NCBI GenBank assembly: GCA_024291935.2
Contig: CM044313.1
Coordinates: forward strand, 80,537,001-80,601,000
DNA: 64,000 nucleotides
From: Okapia johnstoni
Taxonomy: Eukaryota; Chordata; Mammalia; Artiodactyla; Giraffidae
Direction: 5' to 3'
Positions 1 through 10,894 of this stretch are shown here, one piece after another. The first letter of the stretch is position 1. Each line of letters begins with the position of its first letter. The notes beneath the pieces were generated by a model. The model was not told the DNA's origin, made no database searches, and saw only the letters and a program-made list of their open reading frames with translations. The translations under genes were made by a program, and so were the position numbers.

Positions 1-334
1 ACACACAGAGTTTAGAAAGAAGACCTGTGGTTCATTTTCTGGTCAAACCAACACCAGATCAAATGCCTTTGGAAGGTTTGCATTCTTACTTGCTATCTTC
101 TTGTCTCTACACTGAACGGAGCCTGCTGTCAAAATACAGTTGTTAGGAGGCCACATAAACCTCCAGGAGAATCTGATAAACATATGGACTTTACTCAGAA
201 AAATGCACAAACACACAAACGTGTGCATTCAAAAGAGGGTTCTCCAGCTTAAATCCCTACCCCCAGCCCATCCATAAGACCAAATTAAGAATTCCTGGCA
301 TAGAAAAAGACACACTTCAGATTTTTAGTGCTTC
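1..334. other. Unassigned single-copy-like sequence
   Basis: I see no gene, RNA or recognisable repeat here. A short open stretch on the minus strand (43-228) has no recognisable domain. Confidence 0.4.
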
Positions 335-705
335 TGAGTTGAAATTCCAGCACCACAACCTCCCATTTAGGTGGTATGGAGCATGTCATTCACATCTGAG
401 TCTCTCTATTCCTATCAGTAAACGAAGGAATTCTACCTGGTTATATATTGTAGTTGTTTAGTCGCTAAACAACTTATGACCACGTGGACTATAGACTGCC
501 AGGCTCCTCTGTCCATGAGATTTCTCCAGGCTAGAATACTGGAGTGGGTAGCCATTCCTTTCTCCAGGGGATCTTCCCAACCCAGGTGTCGAACCCATGT
601 CTCCTGCACCGGAAGGTGGATTCTTTACTGCTCAGCCTGATATAAAGGGACTGGCACATATAAGGCATCAAAAAAAAAAAAATGGTGATTATGATTAGGC
701 TTGAA
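335..705 (+). repeat. MIR SINE, split in two by a Bov-tA insertion
   Basis: A diverged copy of the mammal-wide tRNA-derived SINE MIR. The left piece (about 335-449) keeps a stretch resembling the MIR core (tgagtctctctattcc). The right piece (about 642-705) keeps the tail-like gactggcacatataagg. The Bov-tA at 450-641 sits between them, so the MIR is the older element. Divergence makes both outer edges uncertain. Confidence 0.45.
450..641 (-). mobile_element. Bov-tA SINE
   Basis: Ruminant SINE made of a tRNA-like head fused to a BovA body taken from the 3' end of BovB. On the plus strand it is reversed: the BovA part comes first (gtcgctaaacaacttatg, ccaggctcctctgtcc), then ggagtgggtagccattcc, then the tRNA-like part with the internal promoter remnant. 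It is non-autonomous and depends on BovB machinery. This copy is diverged (about 190 bp) and interrupts a MIR. Confidence 0.85.
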
Positions 706-1852
706 TTAGATGATCTGCACTGTTCCATTTTTGGTTTATGCTCTGAGTCTTTCAAAATGTACAAATTAGTAGGGATGGTTCACAACCCCTTCAAAGGCAG
801 TCAACGCCTTAAATTTGCAAATTTTCTACTATGCTCCTTAAAAAAAAAAGAAAAAAACACATTTTAAAGGGCTCTAGAGAAGACATTTGCAGACATGAAA
901 TTAACTATTTTAGTGACTGTGGCTCACTTCTCCAGGAGACTGTTTAAACAGACACTATTTCAACAGAGCACGCTGGGCCCCATTTGCAAGTTCAGGAAGC
1001 CATATGTTATGCTGCGGAGACATGTGTAATGTGTCAGCTATGAAGGGCAGCATGTGGGAAAGGCAGACCTTACCTTCCATGTGGGCTCCAAACATTCCTG
1101 CTAATATATCACATAGGGGATTTTCAATGGCTGGCCTGTAACTGTCCTATTCATCAAATCATTTCCAAATGACACTCACTTATTAAGAGCTTTTCCTTCA
1201 AGCTTGGCGTTTTGAAAGTCTAGCGTGCCTCCTGCCAGGATAGCAGAGACCCTGTCAACCACGTGATGAGCACTGGGCTTTGGCAATTGACAGTGTCTGC
1301 CCCTGGCCAGACATGGCATCACCTTCTTTTATTTTGGTTTAATCACTGGGAACTGAAAAACCAGTGGAAACTGAGTGGTCACAGGCATCGGGCTAGTGGG
1401 CAGGTTTGAGTTTTGGAATACACCAGCCCAAACCAAAATAATCCAGTGGCCCAGAGTGATCCAGGAAGAGAAAGTCTTTGATTTCCTTTAGGAAAAATGC
1501 TGAAAACCCTAAGGATCAAACACTTGCATAGCTCCTGTTGGATGGAGCTTGAGCAGCCATCTGGAGAAGTCTATTTGAGAGATTATCTTTGGAAAGATGG
1601 CATTTCTCTCTCTAGTTTATGGAAAGGAGACTGTTTTGCCAAAACAATCAGTTAGGCTAAAATGAGCATTAGACAAAAGAGACACCGTTTTCACCACTGG
1701 GAAGGCCTCAGATTCATACCATCCGGGGAGAAACAAAGAACACATGGCTCTCATTTTAAGAAAGAAGACAAGAAGCTGACACACTTCAAGCCAGATGATA
1801 TTTCTCCCTGTTGAGTGTAACAGTCAGTAATTATTAGATATCTACCTAATAG
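706..1852. other. Unassigned sequence
   Basis: No gene or recognisable repeat apart from a short A-rich run near 839-857. The open frame at 682-867 has no recognisable domain and ends in this A-rich run. Confidence 0.4.
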
Positions 1853-2008
1853 GTGTGCTAAGGTGCTTAGTCGCTCAGTCGTGTCCGACTCTTTGCGACC
1901 CTACAGACTGCAGCCTGCCAGGCTTCTCTATCCGTGGAATTCTCCAGGCAAGAATAATGGAGTGAATAGTCATTTCCTTCCCCAGGGGATCTTCCCCATT
2001 CTACAGAT
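1853..2008 (-). mobile_element. Bov-tA SINE, head-truncated
   Basis: The BovA body is clear (ctcagtcgtgtccgactc, then ctgcagcctgccagg). The copy stops at about 2008, just after the 'ccccaggggatcttcccc' junction, so the tRNA-like head is missing. As the head is the 5' end of the element, this is an ordinary 5' truncation. Confidence 0.85.
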
Positions 2009-2779
2009 CTTACATTCATGTATTTGTTTTTTCAATCATTCAAACTCTTTTACATGATTGGCATAGTCTTTACTGATTTTTCTATATATTGAGGCAAAAT
2101 ATAGCAATATGAGAAATATGCCAACAATATGAAACAAGACATCAGAGTGAAAAAGGGAGTAAAATTGGAAATCAGCCCAATAAAAGAGAGGGACAACTTT
2201 CAGCTGGGGAGGGAAGGCTATTTGACTGGATGATAAACTAGACTCTGTAATGAGCAATATTTACACTAATGGAGAGAAGACACAACAACTGAAAAATGCA
2301 AGATGTATTTAGAAGAGAGTGTAAATAGTGAGCTGATCCAAGTGAGGCCTTACAAGACTGTCCTTGTTAGCATCCATGGAAAACCCAGGAAATTACTAAT
2401 ACACCAGGACTTTAAAATCTCACCATCCTCCTGTCTAACAAGTCCAGCAGCATCATAAAGAACCTTCTATATAATGTCAGTTACTTTGGACCAAAACATA
2501 AGTTCATCTAAAACGAGTTTCCCTCTCCCCACATTTTTATGTCAGATTATTCACACATGGAGGTTATGGTGTGTCTGAAAATCACTCTGAAATCTGTCAG
2601 CTTCCCTTTAACAGACTGTGTTATGTGATTCCACATAAACTATGAATGCTATGACATGGACATAACACATTATCATAATCACCTCCATCCAGAAACAGGC
2701 TGGTCCCTTCACCCAACCCACTTCACAGATCACCCTATTCATTTCTGCTGGCCCTTCACTCACTGCTGGTCACTGGACC
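2009..2779. other. Unassigned sequence
   Basis: AT-rich. I see no recognisable repeat or gene. Confidence 0.4.
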
Positions 2780-2990
2780 ACGTCACTTCCCCTTGCTGGG
2801 CTCTCCTGTGCTTCTCTTCCATAGCATTTGGCACAACTGTAATTAAACAGTATCCTAAAATATCTTTAAAAGTCTGTCAACTCTCACTGGACTATGAGTT
2901 CAATCCAGTCCAATGGCCAGCATCTGTCTTGTTTGTCATAAAGCCTTGGCCCCTGGCCCACTGCTGCCAGATGGTAGGGGCTCAATTCAG
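2780..2990 (+). repeat. L2 LINE 3' fragment
   Basis: Ancient L2 LINE remnant. Visible landmarks are 'cttctcttccatagcatttg' and the later 'ggtaggggctcaattc', which correspond to the L2 3' region running to the 'gtaggcgctcaataaa' end. It explains most of the 157-codon open frame at 2656-3129, which is therefore not treated as a gene. Confidence 0.45.
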
Positions 2991-3321
2991 AGCTGGTCCT
3001 TCACCAGCTTTGTTTTTCTTCCTTTTACTTTGGGACACAGTACTGATTAACCCCTCCTCCTCTGATGCCTTTGTCTCAGTCCCAAAGGTACATAAAAGCT
3101 CCATGCTCCTATCAAATGCCTTCCTTTGACTATGCTGGCGAGTGTTAAAAACATTATTCTATACTTCAAAATCATGTCACATGAGGTAAAAACAGTCTCA
3201 TGGGAACAGACCAAAGCCTGGAAATAGGTCAAACCAATTGTACCCTTCAGGGAGAAAAATGGTTCTATCCAATTCAGCTGGGCTCAAGCACTCATTTATT
3301 TTATTTACATACATCAACCCA
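2991..3321. other. Unassigned sequence before the TG/GC tract
   Basis: Nothing recognisable; ordinary composition up to the microsatellite edge. Confidence 0.4.
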
Positions 3322-3532
3322 GTGTGTGTGTGTGTGTGTGCGTGTGTGTGTGTGTGTGTGTGCGCGTGTGTGTGCGTGTGTGTGCGTGTGTGTGTGTGTG
3401 TGTGGCGCGTGTGCGCGCGTGTGTGTGTGCGCGTGTGTGTGTGTGCGTGCGCGTGTGCGTGCGTGTGTGTGTGCGTGCGCGCGCGCGTGCGTGTGTGTGT
3501 GTGTGTGTGTGTGTGCGTGTGTGTGTGTGTGT
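3322..3532 (+). repeat. (TG/CG)n alternating purine-pyrimidine microsatellite, 211 bp
   Basis: The whole tract alternates G with T or C. The only break I find is GG at 3404-3405. TG blocks are mixed with many GCGC runs (for example 3410-3420 and 3475-3488), so it is richer in CpG than a plain TG repeat. Such sequences favour left-handed Z-DNA under negative supercoiling. The valine-cysteine and histidine-threonine repeat frames read from it on either strand (3198-3623) are artefacts. Length is likely to vary between individuals. Confidence 0.95.
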
Positions 3533-3809
3533 TACTATGCAAAGCCCTAGGGATGAAAAGACAGACATGAAGTAATGTTGACCCTGAAGAAACTGACATA
3601 CTTCTGAGGACAGAAACATACACCGTAACTACTTCATCATCTGTCAGTGCTCGGCCAGTGATGTGAACTGAATCCTATCAAAGCCCAGAGGGGATACTAT
3701 TACTACCCAAAACAGCTAAAACCATATAGTTCTAAAAACTGCACTATAGTTCCTGCTTAATATTACATAATTTCAATTACATACAATGTTACATAATATT
3801 ACATAAATG
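3533..3809. other. Unassigned sequence after the TG/GC tract
   Basis: Nothing recognisable. A cluster of short attacata-like repeats (3760-3805) lies just before the next SINE. Confidence 0.4.
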
Positions 3810-4022
3810 CTTCCCTGGTGGCTCAGACGGTAAAGAATCTGCCTGCAATGGGAGAGACCTGGGTTCAATCCCTGGATCAGGAAGATCCCCTGGAGAAGAG
3901 AATGGCTACCTCCTCCAGTATTCTTACCTGGAGAATCCCAGGGACAGAGGAACCTGATGGGGTTACAGTACATGGGATCACAAAGAGTCGGACACAACTG
4001 AGCAACTAACACTTTCACTTTT
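3810..4022 (+). mobile_element. Bov-tA SINE, near full length
   Basis: Starts with the tRNA-like head (cttccctggtggctcagacg). The pol III B-box equivalent is gggttcaatcc at about 3861. The BovA body follows and ends agtcggacacaactgagcaa plus the pyrimidine-rich tail ctttcactttt. About 213 bp, which is full length for the family. Confidence 0.92.
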
Positions 4023-4059
4023 CAACAACATGACCTAAGAATATAAATACAATTTAATA

Positions 4060-4150
4060 TTAACAACGACCGTATGAGGCAAGTACAATCCTGAGTTCAC
4101 TTAACAGATGAGGAAATGAGCACAGAGAAGCTAAGAAACATGTAAAGTTA
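4060..4150 (-). repeat. MIR SINE fragment
   Basis: The reverse complement of the MIR core is visible as 'aacagatgaggaaatgagc' followed by 'cacagagaagctaag'. Confidence 0.5.
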
Positions 4151-5147
4151 TTCTTGGTTCTCTCAAGAGAGGAAAGCTAAAAGCAGTTCAATTTAAAGAA
4201 AATGGATACACTTTTTAGGATGAACAAGATTTAAGTGTGTTTACAGACTGAGGCAAGGACAGAGGTCCATGGAGAAAGGAGGAACGAAAAATCTAAGGAT
4301 GGAGGCGGCAGAAGAGAGGATTCAACTCAGGCAGAAGGCTGATCTGTGAATTAGAGTCGCGTTAAGACAGAAGGCAGAAGAGGAAGGTGATCAGAGTCAC
4401 AGTAGTAGAGAAGACGTCAGTTCATGTTTTACAGCTTCTGTTTGCTTGGGGAGGCAGGCGGTAAAGGAGGCTGAGTCAGTGGGGGGCTAAGGAGCTTGAA
4501 AAATGTTCCCAGTAGCAAATGTTCCCAATAGCTCCTGGGGGAATGAGAAAGGAAACCCACTTGAAATGACTAAAGGGGTTTTCAAGCAGCCTTGAAGGTC
4601 CAGCTGAGAGTAGGAATTATAACTCCATAAAGAAACTATTTAGTGGAGTCGTATGATTTTTCACCAGAAACATTAGGTAGGATGGGAGCAGAGGGTGGGT
4701 AGCTTGATCCATGCCTGGAGACTGGAAAGACAGAGAAAGCAGAGATTCCAGGGTCAAGAGGATGGGAGGTGCCAGTGAACAGGTATTTGAAATGACTGTG
4801 GGATCGGGGCAGATAAGGGTAAGGTCCAGGGCATAGTACTATAGACCAGAGGCAGGTTATTGGGTAGGTCATTTAGATGAATGTCAGAGTTTCCACCATG
4901 ATGGCGGAAAAGAAAAACAGACGCTGGTAGCCAGATTCCTGGAGAAACAACCCCCAAAACATGGTGAGAAAGTGAGATGAGGGTGGCCCAGCATAACCAA
5001 AAAGAGAAAGGCGTGATGAGGCTGTAGGGCAAAGGGATCAAGTCTATATTTTAAAGAAATGGCTTCCTGGGACTTACTGAGTTTCTACTACATACTAGTC
5101 CTTCCTGGGTGCTCGAAAGAATTGCTTTCATTTCAGTCTAAGCACCT
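4151..5147. other. Unassigned purine-rich sequence
   Basis: Long GA-rich stretches (4240-4480) but no family I can name, and no coding region. The open frames on the minus strand at 4636-5041 have no recognisable domain. Confidence 0.4.
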
Positions 5148-5851
5148 GTACTGGCTTGAATCGTGTCCCTACAAAATCCATGTCCCCTTGCCCAACCCTA
5201 GAATGTGACAATTTTTTAAGCTTTAGTTTTTTAACTTTGTTTTGGTTGCACTGGGTCTTTGTTTCTGTGTGCAGGCTTTCGCTAGTTGCAGTGAGCAAGG
5301 GCTACTCTTCATTGTGATGCACGGGCTTCTCATTGCTGTGGCTCCTCTTCTCATGGAGCACAGGCTCTCTAGGTGTGTGGGCTTCAGTAGTTGTGGTACG
5401 AGTTCTGTAATTGTGGCATGCAGACTTAGTTGCCCCTCGGCATGTGGAATCTTCCCAGACTACGGATTGAACTCATGTGCCTGGCATTGGCAGGCAATGG
5501 GTTCCTATCCACTGGACCACCAGGGAAGTCCTGACCTTCTTTTGAAAGAGGCTTTTGCAGGCTCCAAGCTCCTGACTGGTGTCCCTTCAAGGAGAGAGAG
5601 ATGAAGACATGGAGGAAACAGGAAGAAGGCCATGTGATGACAGAGGTAGAGACTGGAGTGATGCCATTAAACAAAGAATGCTGGCAACCACCAGAAGCTA
5701 GAAGAGGTAAGAATTCTCCCTCGAGTCTTTGGAGGGAGTTTGGGCCTGTTGACACCTTAATTTGGGGCTTCAATCCTCCAGATCTGTGAGGGAACACATT
5801 TGTTGTTTTAAGCCACTTGGCAGTTCGTGGCAGTTCTAGTAAATTAACACA
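5148..5851 (+). repeat. MLT1-type MaLR LTR, split by a CHR SINE
   Basis: Remnant of an ancient mammalian LTR retrotransposon (ERVL-MaLR group). The left part (5148-5215) reads ggcttgaatcgtgtcccta, a diverged form of the LTR start. The right part (5532-5851) keeps 'ggcaaccaccagaagctag' and the 3' end 'ttgttgttttaagccac'. The CHR SINE at 5216-5531 divides it. No internal coding region is present, so it is a solo or fragmentary LTR. Confidence 0.7.
5216..5531 (-). mobile_element. CHR-type cetartiodactyl SINE (long form)
   Basis: tRNA-derived SINE in reverse orientation. It begins with a T-rich tail, then 'ttgcactgggtctttg', 'gctagttgcagtgagcaag', repeated 'gttgtgg' units, and closes with the tRNA-like head 'ggaccaccagggaagtcc'. 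It is about 315 bp with the long inter-repeat body. I assign the CHR group but not the subfamily. Confidence 0.8.
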
Positions 5852-5857
5852 CCATCC

Positions 5858-6000
5858 AATCAGGTTCCTATTATTATCCTCATTTTACTGATAAGAAAAT
5901 GGATGATCAGCAAACATGTATGTTGGCCAAACTCACGAGGCCAGAAAAAGTGGAAGAATCAGGATTCAAACCCCAGACCTCTGGATCTTTTCCACTGTAC
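5858..6000 (-). repeat. MIR SINE
   Basis: Reverse MIR: 'ttattatcctcattttactg' followed by a gap and 'gattcaaaccccagacctct', the reversed tRNA-like head. Confidence 0.6.
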
Positions 6001-6235
6001 AGTCCTGCTCCTCTCATATGCTCACTGCACTGGAGAAAACCAGGCAGAACACAGAGGGTGGCCTGGTGGGCCACATGAAGCAGACGGACAGACCTCAGTC
6101 TGGTGGCACTGAGACTGGAAACTCTGAGCTTTAAGTCTCTTTTAAAAGTAGGAACTCCCAAAAAGCAAAAGCATTTAAAGTATGGTTTTATTTATAAGCA
6201 TGTTCAAAGTAAGGCCTCTTTGAACAGTAAGCTCA

Positions 6236-7545
6236 TATCAGTTCAGTTCAGTCCAGTCACTCAGTTGTGTCTGACTCTCTGCGACCTCATGGACTGCAGC
6301 ACGCCAGGCTTCCCTGTCCATCACCAACTCCTGGAGCTTGCTCAAATTCATGTCTATCGAGTCGGTGATGCCATCCAACCATCTCATCCTGTCATCCCCT
6401 TCTCCTCCCGCCTTCAGTCTTTCCCAGCATCAGGGTCTTTTCCAATGAGTCAGTTCTTTGCATCAGGTGGCCAAAGTATTGAAGCTTCAGCTTCAGCATC
6501 AGTCCTTCCAATGAATATTCAGGACTGATTTTCTTTACGATTGACTGGTTGGATCTCCTTGCAGTCCAAGGGACTCTCAAGAGTTTTCTTCAACACCACA
6601 GTTCAAAAGAATCAATTCTTCAGCACTCAGCTTTCTTTATGGTCCAATTCTCAAATCCATACGTGACCACTGGAAAAACCATAGCTTTGACTAGACAGAC
6701 CTTTGTCAGCAAGGTAACGTCTCTGCTTTTTAATATGTTGTCTAGGTTTGTCATAGCTTTTCTTCTAAGGAGCAAGCGTCTTTTCATTTCATGGCTGCAG
6801 TCACCATCTGCAGTGACTTTGGAACCCCCCAAAATAAAGTCTGTTACTGTTTCCATTGTTTCCCTATCTATTTGCCATGAAGAGATGGGACCAGATGCCA
6901 TGATCTTAGTTTTTTGATGTTGAGTTTTAAGCCAGCTTTTTCGCTCTCCTCTTTCACTTTCATCAAGAGGCGCTTTAGTTCTTCTTCACTTTCTGCCATA
7001 AGGGTGGTGTCATCTGCATATCTGAGGTTAATTATATTTCTCCCGGCAATCTTGATTCCAGCTTGTGCTTCATTCAGTCCAGCATTTCACATGATGTACT
7101 CTGCATATAAGTTAAATAAGCAAGGTAACAATATACAGCCTTGATGTATTCCTTTCTCAGTTTAGAACCAGCCAGTTGTTCCATGTCTGTTTCTAACTGT
7201 TGCTTGTTGACCTGCATACAGATTTCTCAGGAGGCAGTTCAGGTGGTCTGGTATTCCCAACTCTTGAAGAATTTTCCACAGTTTGTTGTGATCTACACAG
7301 TCAAAGGCTTTAGCATAGTCAATGAAGCAGATGTTTTTTTCTGGAATTCTATTGCTTTTTCTATGATCCAATGGATGTTGGCAATTTGATCTCTGGTTCC
7401 TCTGCCTTTTCTAAATCCAGCTTGAACATTTGGAAGTTCTCGGTTCACATACTGTTGAAGGCTTGCTTGGAGAATTTTGAGCATTACTTTGCTAGCATGT
7501 GAGATGAGTGCAATTGTGCAGTAGTTTGAACATTCTTTGGCATTG
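6236..7545 (-). mobile_element. BovB (RTE) LINE, 5'-truncated, reverse orientation
   Basis: RTE-type LINE with its 3' end at 6236 (reverse of the tgaactgaactg terminal repeat) and truncation at about 7545. It keeps the 3' half of the reverse-transcriptase ORF plus the C-terminal and 3' region. The catalytic YADD is encoded at 7009-7020, and the region with FIDYAKAFDCVDH lies at 7260-7330. The coding frame is broken into at least four pieces. It lies head to head with a second BovB copy at 7605-7892. Confidence 0.93.
6392..7545 (-). pseudogene. BovB reverse-transcriptase pseudogene
   Basis: Reading the minus strand from 7545, the RT finger and palm segments appear in order. First comes the TIALISHASKVML segment and the 'VQAGFRKGRGTRDQ' motif. 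Next is FIDYAKAFDCVDHNK, carrying the first catalytic aspartate. YADD lies at 7009-7020. The thumb-like and C-terminal parts 'VFPVVTYG' and [18 protein letters not shown] follow. Frameshifts and stops (for example directly after HGTTGWF near 7162, and at GGRRRG near 6392) split it into several frames. It cannot make a working enzyme. No host gene is implied. Confidence 0.88.
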
Positions 7546-7604
7546 TATACATATTTATGATTCATATACAAATAAGATTTGATCAAAGAATATTAATTGC
7601 CTTA

Positions 7605-7892
7605 AATGCGTGTTCATTGGAAGGACTGATGTTGAAGCTGAAACTCCAATGCTTTGGCCACCTCATGCAAAGAGTTGACTCATTGGAAAAGACCCTAATG
7701 CTGGGTAGGATTGGAGGCAGGAGGAGAAGGGGACAACAGAGGATGAGATGGTTGGATGGCATCACTGACTCGATGGACATGGGTTTGGGTAGACTCCAGG
7801 AGTTGGTGATGGACAGAGAGGCCTGGCGTGCTGCAATTCATGGGGTTGCAAAGAGTCGGACACGACTAAGTGACTGAACTGAACTGAACTGA
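7605..7892 (+). mobile_element. BovB LINE 3' end, 288 bp
   Basis: Only the last part of BovB: it reads 'ggaaggactgatgttgaagc', then the C-terminal peptide region with [14 protein letters not shown], then agtcggacacgactaagtga and the terminal tgaactgaactgaactga. The two BovB copies face away from each other, so this 288 bp is an inverted repeat of 6236-6520. No certain target duplication was found. Confidence 0.9.
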
Positions 7893-8616
7893 GAGGGTGA
7901 TATATGTGTAACAACGAACATCTTAAGGCCTAAGTAAGACTTTACTTCCACAGAGACAGGACACTTGGGGACATGTCTGGCTATAATCCAAGCACAAACC
8001 ACAGGTATTTTTGGCATATATTTGGCATATTTGAGCATAACAGACAGCCACAACTCCTGAGATTTGCTCTTTACTCAAGGGACACAATACAGATTCCACA
8101 TGAAGTATCCAGATGAAATGACTTCATCCACACATTGTTAAGCCAAATGCCTGAATGCACGGTCAGTGTCTAAGTGGTCAGAGAAAAGGACCAGGGTGGT
8201 CCCTTGCCCTCATCATGCCCAGGCATCATACCCTTTATATAGATGTTAAATGAAGACCAAGGGACAAAATAAGGGGTAAAGAAATCTATGAGCAACAGAA
8301 ACTGTCCCTGGAGTTACAAATTCTACCAGATCTGACTTCTCTGTATCTTCTGCTGCCCTCTCCACCCCCGCACTGGTCCTCTTCTCTCGCAAGTCTCCCT
8401 TCCAGAACCAGCCAATTCAACCAGTGAAAGCTGGACTCCTCAGGGGCAGGTGTCCACCTAGGACTAGGGTATCTCCATTGCCAATGGCTCATTTTCTTGT
8501 TCTGAGACTCAGAGAATATTTGAGGATCCCAAGTTTAGGGCAGGAGGCCAAGGCAGCTCCCCCTACTTAGTGTCCCCAACCCTAGCCATGTGCAAGTCAC
8601 AAGTGACTACAGTGCA
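7893..8616. other. Unassigned sequence
   Basis: Nothing recognisable on either strand. The minus-strand open frame at 8286-8492 has no recognisable domain. Confidence 0.4.
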
Positions 8617-8935
8617 TCAAATAATGTCCCTTGTTCATATCCATCTAGAACCTCAGAATGTAACCTTAATTGAAAATAGGATTTGGGGATATGCCAAATC
8701 CAATGACTGGGTGGCAGAGGTTAAAGTGATGTGTCTACAAGCCAAGGGATACCAGCAGTCAGCAGAAGTCAGGAGAGAGGCATGGGATTGTTTCTCCATC
8801 AGCACTCCCCAGAAGGAACCAGCTCTGCCTGGGCCTTGATTTTGGACTTCTGGCTTCCTGAACTATAAGAGAATACATTTCTTTTGTTTTAAGCCATCCA
8901 GTTTGTGGTAGTCCTAGGAATCTAAGACAATGACA
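8617..8935 (+). repeat. MLT1-type MaLR LTR
   Basis: Landmarks are 'cctcagaatgtaaccttaat', ctacaagccaagggatacc, 'cttgattttggacttctggc' and the 3' end tgttttaagccatccagttt. The part between the first and second landmarks is shorter than in other copies, so the copy is internally deleted. Confidence 0.7.
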
Positions 8936-9454
8936 CATGGAAAGAGGGTTGCTTACCCAGCACAAAATAGCCTGCAAGGACTCCATCCCCACTGACTGTG
9001 GGTCAACAGAAACCCACAGATGACACTGATTCGGTTCCTATTCGTTCACAGTCACCAGGGTACAGACACACAGATATGGTGAGCCTGCGTCAAGGTGGCC
9101 GTGCCTAGCGTCTATCTCAAGGCTGGTGGGACTGCCAAATTTTTAAAAATCCACTTCTCTAAGTTTTTCAAAATTTTTAGAGGAAAAAACTTTTTATGGT
9201 TAAAATAAACAGAATAACTGTTTATACCCAATTTTTTCAAAGAGCATTTCTAGGTGGCTCTGGGTGGTTACATAATAGAATCACCTATGTCTCTGGGAAA
9301 AAACATGATGGTTAGCTTTTAAAATTTCTCTATGTGAGTCTATGATCAGCCAGAATTATTCTTCCCTGGGCAACAATGAAGATGACAAGTTAGCCTGATA
9401 TTAACCACATTTGTCTCTGTTTAAACGCTGAACTGGACAAGAGGGTGAATCTCA
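8936..9454. other. Unassigned sequence
   Basis: AT-rich patch at 9130-9240. No recognisable repeat or gene. Confidence 0.4.
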
Positions 9455-10600
9455 ACATTCCCTACCTTTCTGCACTAAAGATGGAACAAGTCCCAGTAGG
9501 TAATCAAGATGCCTCACAATGAGAAAAGAGCCTGAACCACTCTCACTGCACCCTCCTCTCGATAGGTCCCTTGTCTTGATGCCCATGCCCTGGTTAGAGG
9601 TATGTTCACCTGTGATATTGTGATCTATAATAAGAAATGTATACCTGATCTCTGTTCCCATCTCCAGCACAGAGCTCCTAAAACCCTTGGAATTTTCTAA
9701 GTGGTGAGAGCAAAAAGGAAAAAAAAAAGGGGGATCTTTTGTTATATGAATGAGGTGACTTTTGGACCACAACTAAGGATGGGGGTTGACTGCCAGAAGA
9801 AATCGCCATGTGATTAGAGGGTTGGAGTTCTCAGTCCCCTCCCCCAACTTCAGGGGAGGAGAGGGGGCTGGAAGTTTAATCCGCTGCCAATGGCAAATGA
9901 TACCATCAGTCATGCCTGTGTAAAGAAGCCTTCGTAAAACCCCAAAAGGACAGGGTTTGGAGAGCTTCCAGGTTAGTGAATACCTGTAGATGTAAAGAGG
10001 GCATGGGAGCTCCACGCCTGTTCCCCATACCTCGCCCTAGGTATCTCTTCCATCTGGCTGATCCTGAGTTGCATCCTTTTATAAGAAACCAGAGTTCTAG
10101 TAAATAAAAGGGCTTCCAAGGTGGCTTAGAGGTAAAGAATCCACCTACAATGCAGGAGATTCAGGAGACGTGGGTTCAGTCCTTAGGTTGGGAAGATCCC
10201 CTGGAGGAAGGCATGGCAACCCACTCAAGTATTGTTGCCTGGGAAATCCCAAGGACAGAGGAGCCTGGTGGGCTACAGTCCATGGGATCGCAAAGAGTGG
10301 GACACGACTGAAGTGACTGAGCATGCACGCAGGCACTGAGTTCTATGAACTGTTCCAGTAAATTCATCAAACCCAAGGCAGGAAGGGTTATGAGACCCTC
10401 TGACTTTTAGCTAGATGGTCAAAAGTACAGGTGATGACCTGGACTTGTGGTTGGGGGTAGTCTTGTGGCACTGAGCCCTTAAGCTATGAAATCTGATGTC
10501 ACTTCCAGGTAGACAGTGACAGAATTGGGTTGACTAGTAGGACACCCAGCTGGTGTCAGTGAATTGCTTGAAGGTGTGTGGAAAACCCCACCGACTGTAA
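9455..10600 (+). repeat. LTR-like old repeat, split by a Bov-tA
   Basis: I recognise this as an interspersed LTR-like repeat but cannot name the family. Landmarks are 'cctaaaacccttggaatttt', gaggtgacttttggaccaca, 'ggacagggtttggagagctt' and, after the SINE, 'ggacacccagctggtgtcag'. A polyadenylation-like 'gtaaataaa' lies at about 10099-10107, directly before the inserted SINE at 10109. No internal retroviral coding region is seen. Confidence 0.45.
10109..10335 (+). mobile_element. Bov-tA SINE
   Basis: The tRNA-like head 'ggcttccaaggtggcttaga' is followed by the BovA body through 'gtgggacacgactgaagtga'. The tail is the less usual gcatgcacgcaggc. It is inserted just after the polyadenylation-like signal of the surrounding LTR-like repeat. 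Confidence 0.88.
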
Positions 10601-10894
10601 TTGTTACTAATATCATATTACCAATCAAGCCAGAGACCCTGGCTTGCCTCTCCCTCTCTTCCCAGTTGATTACTCACCAACCACTGTTGACAACTGCTTC
10701 TCCAGTTTCCCTTGCATTGACTTGTTTTCCATCTTACAGCCACTGCCTTTAATTAATCCAGTTCAGTTCCACAAACACCTGCTACTGCCAGGCATCGTGT
10801 TAGACACTTTGGATGGGGCTCTCCTCTTCGCCAAGTCCTGATCACACTGACAGGTACAGATACTTAAAGAAGCAGGGAAGAGGCTCTGATGCCG

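Noticed and set aside
2656..3129. 157-codon open frame on the plus strand
   Set aside because: It overlaps an L2 LINE 3' remnant, has no recognisable domain and no splice or promoter context.
3198..3623. Several open frames (up to 141 codons) rich in Val-Cys or His-Thr repeats
   Set aside because: They are translations of the TG/GC microsatellite and its complement in every frame; no other coding feature is present.
6236..7892. Twin-priming inversion of a single BovB
   Set aside because: Twin priming yields two non-overlapping parts of one element; here both parts contain the 3' end, so two copies are required.
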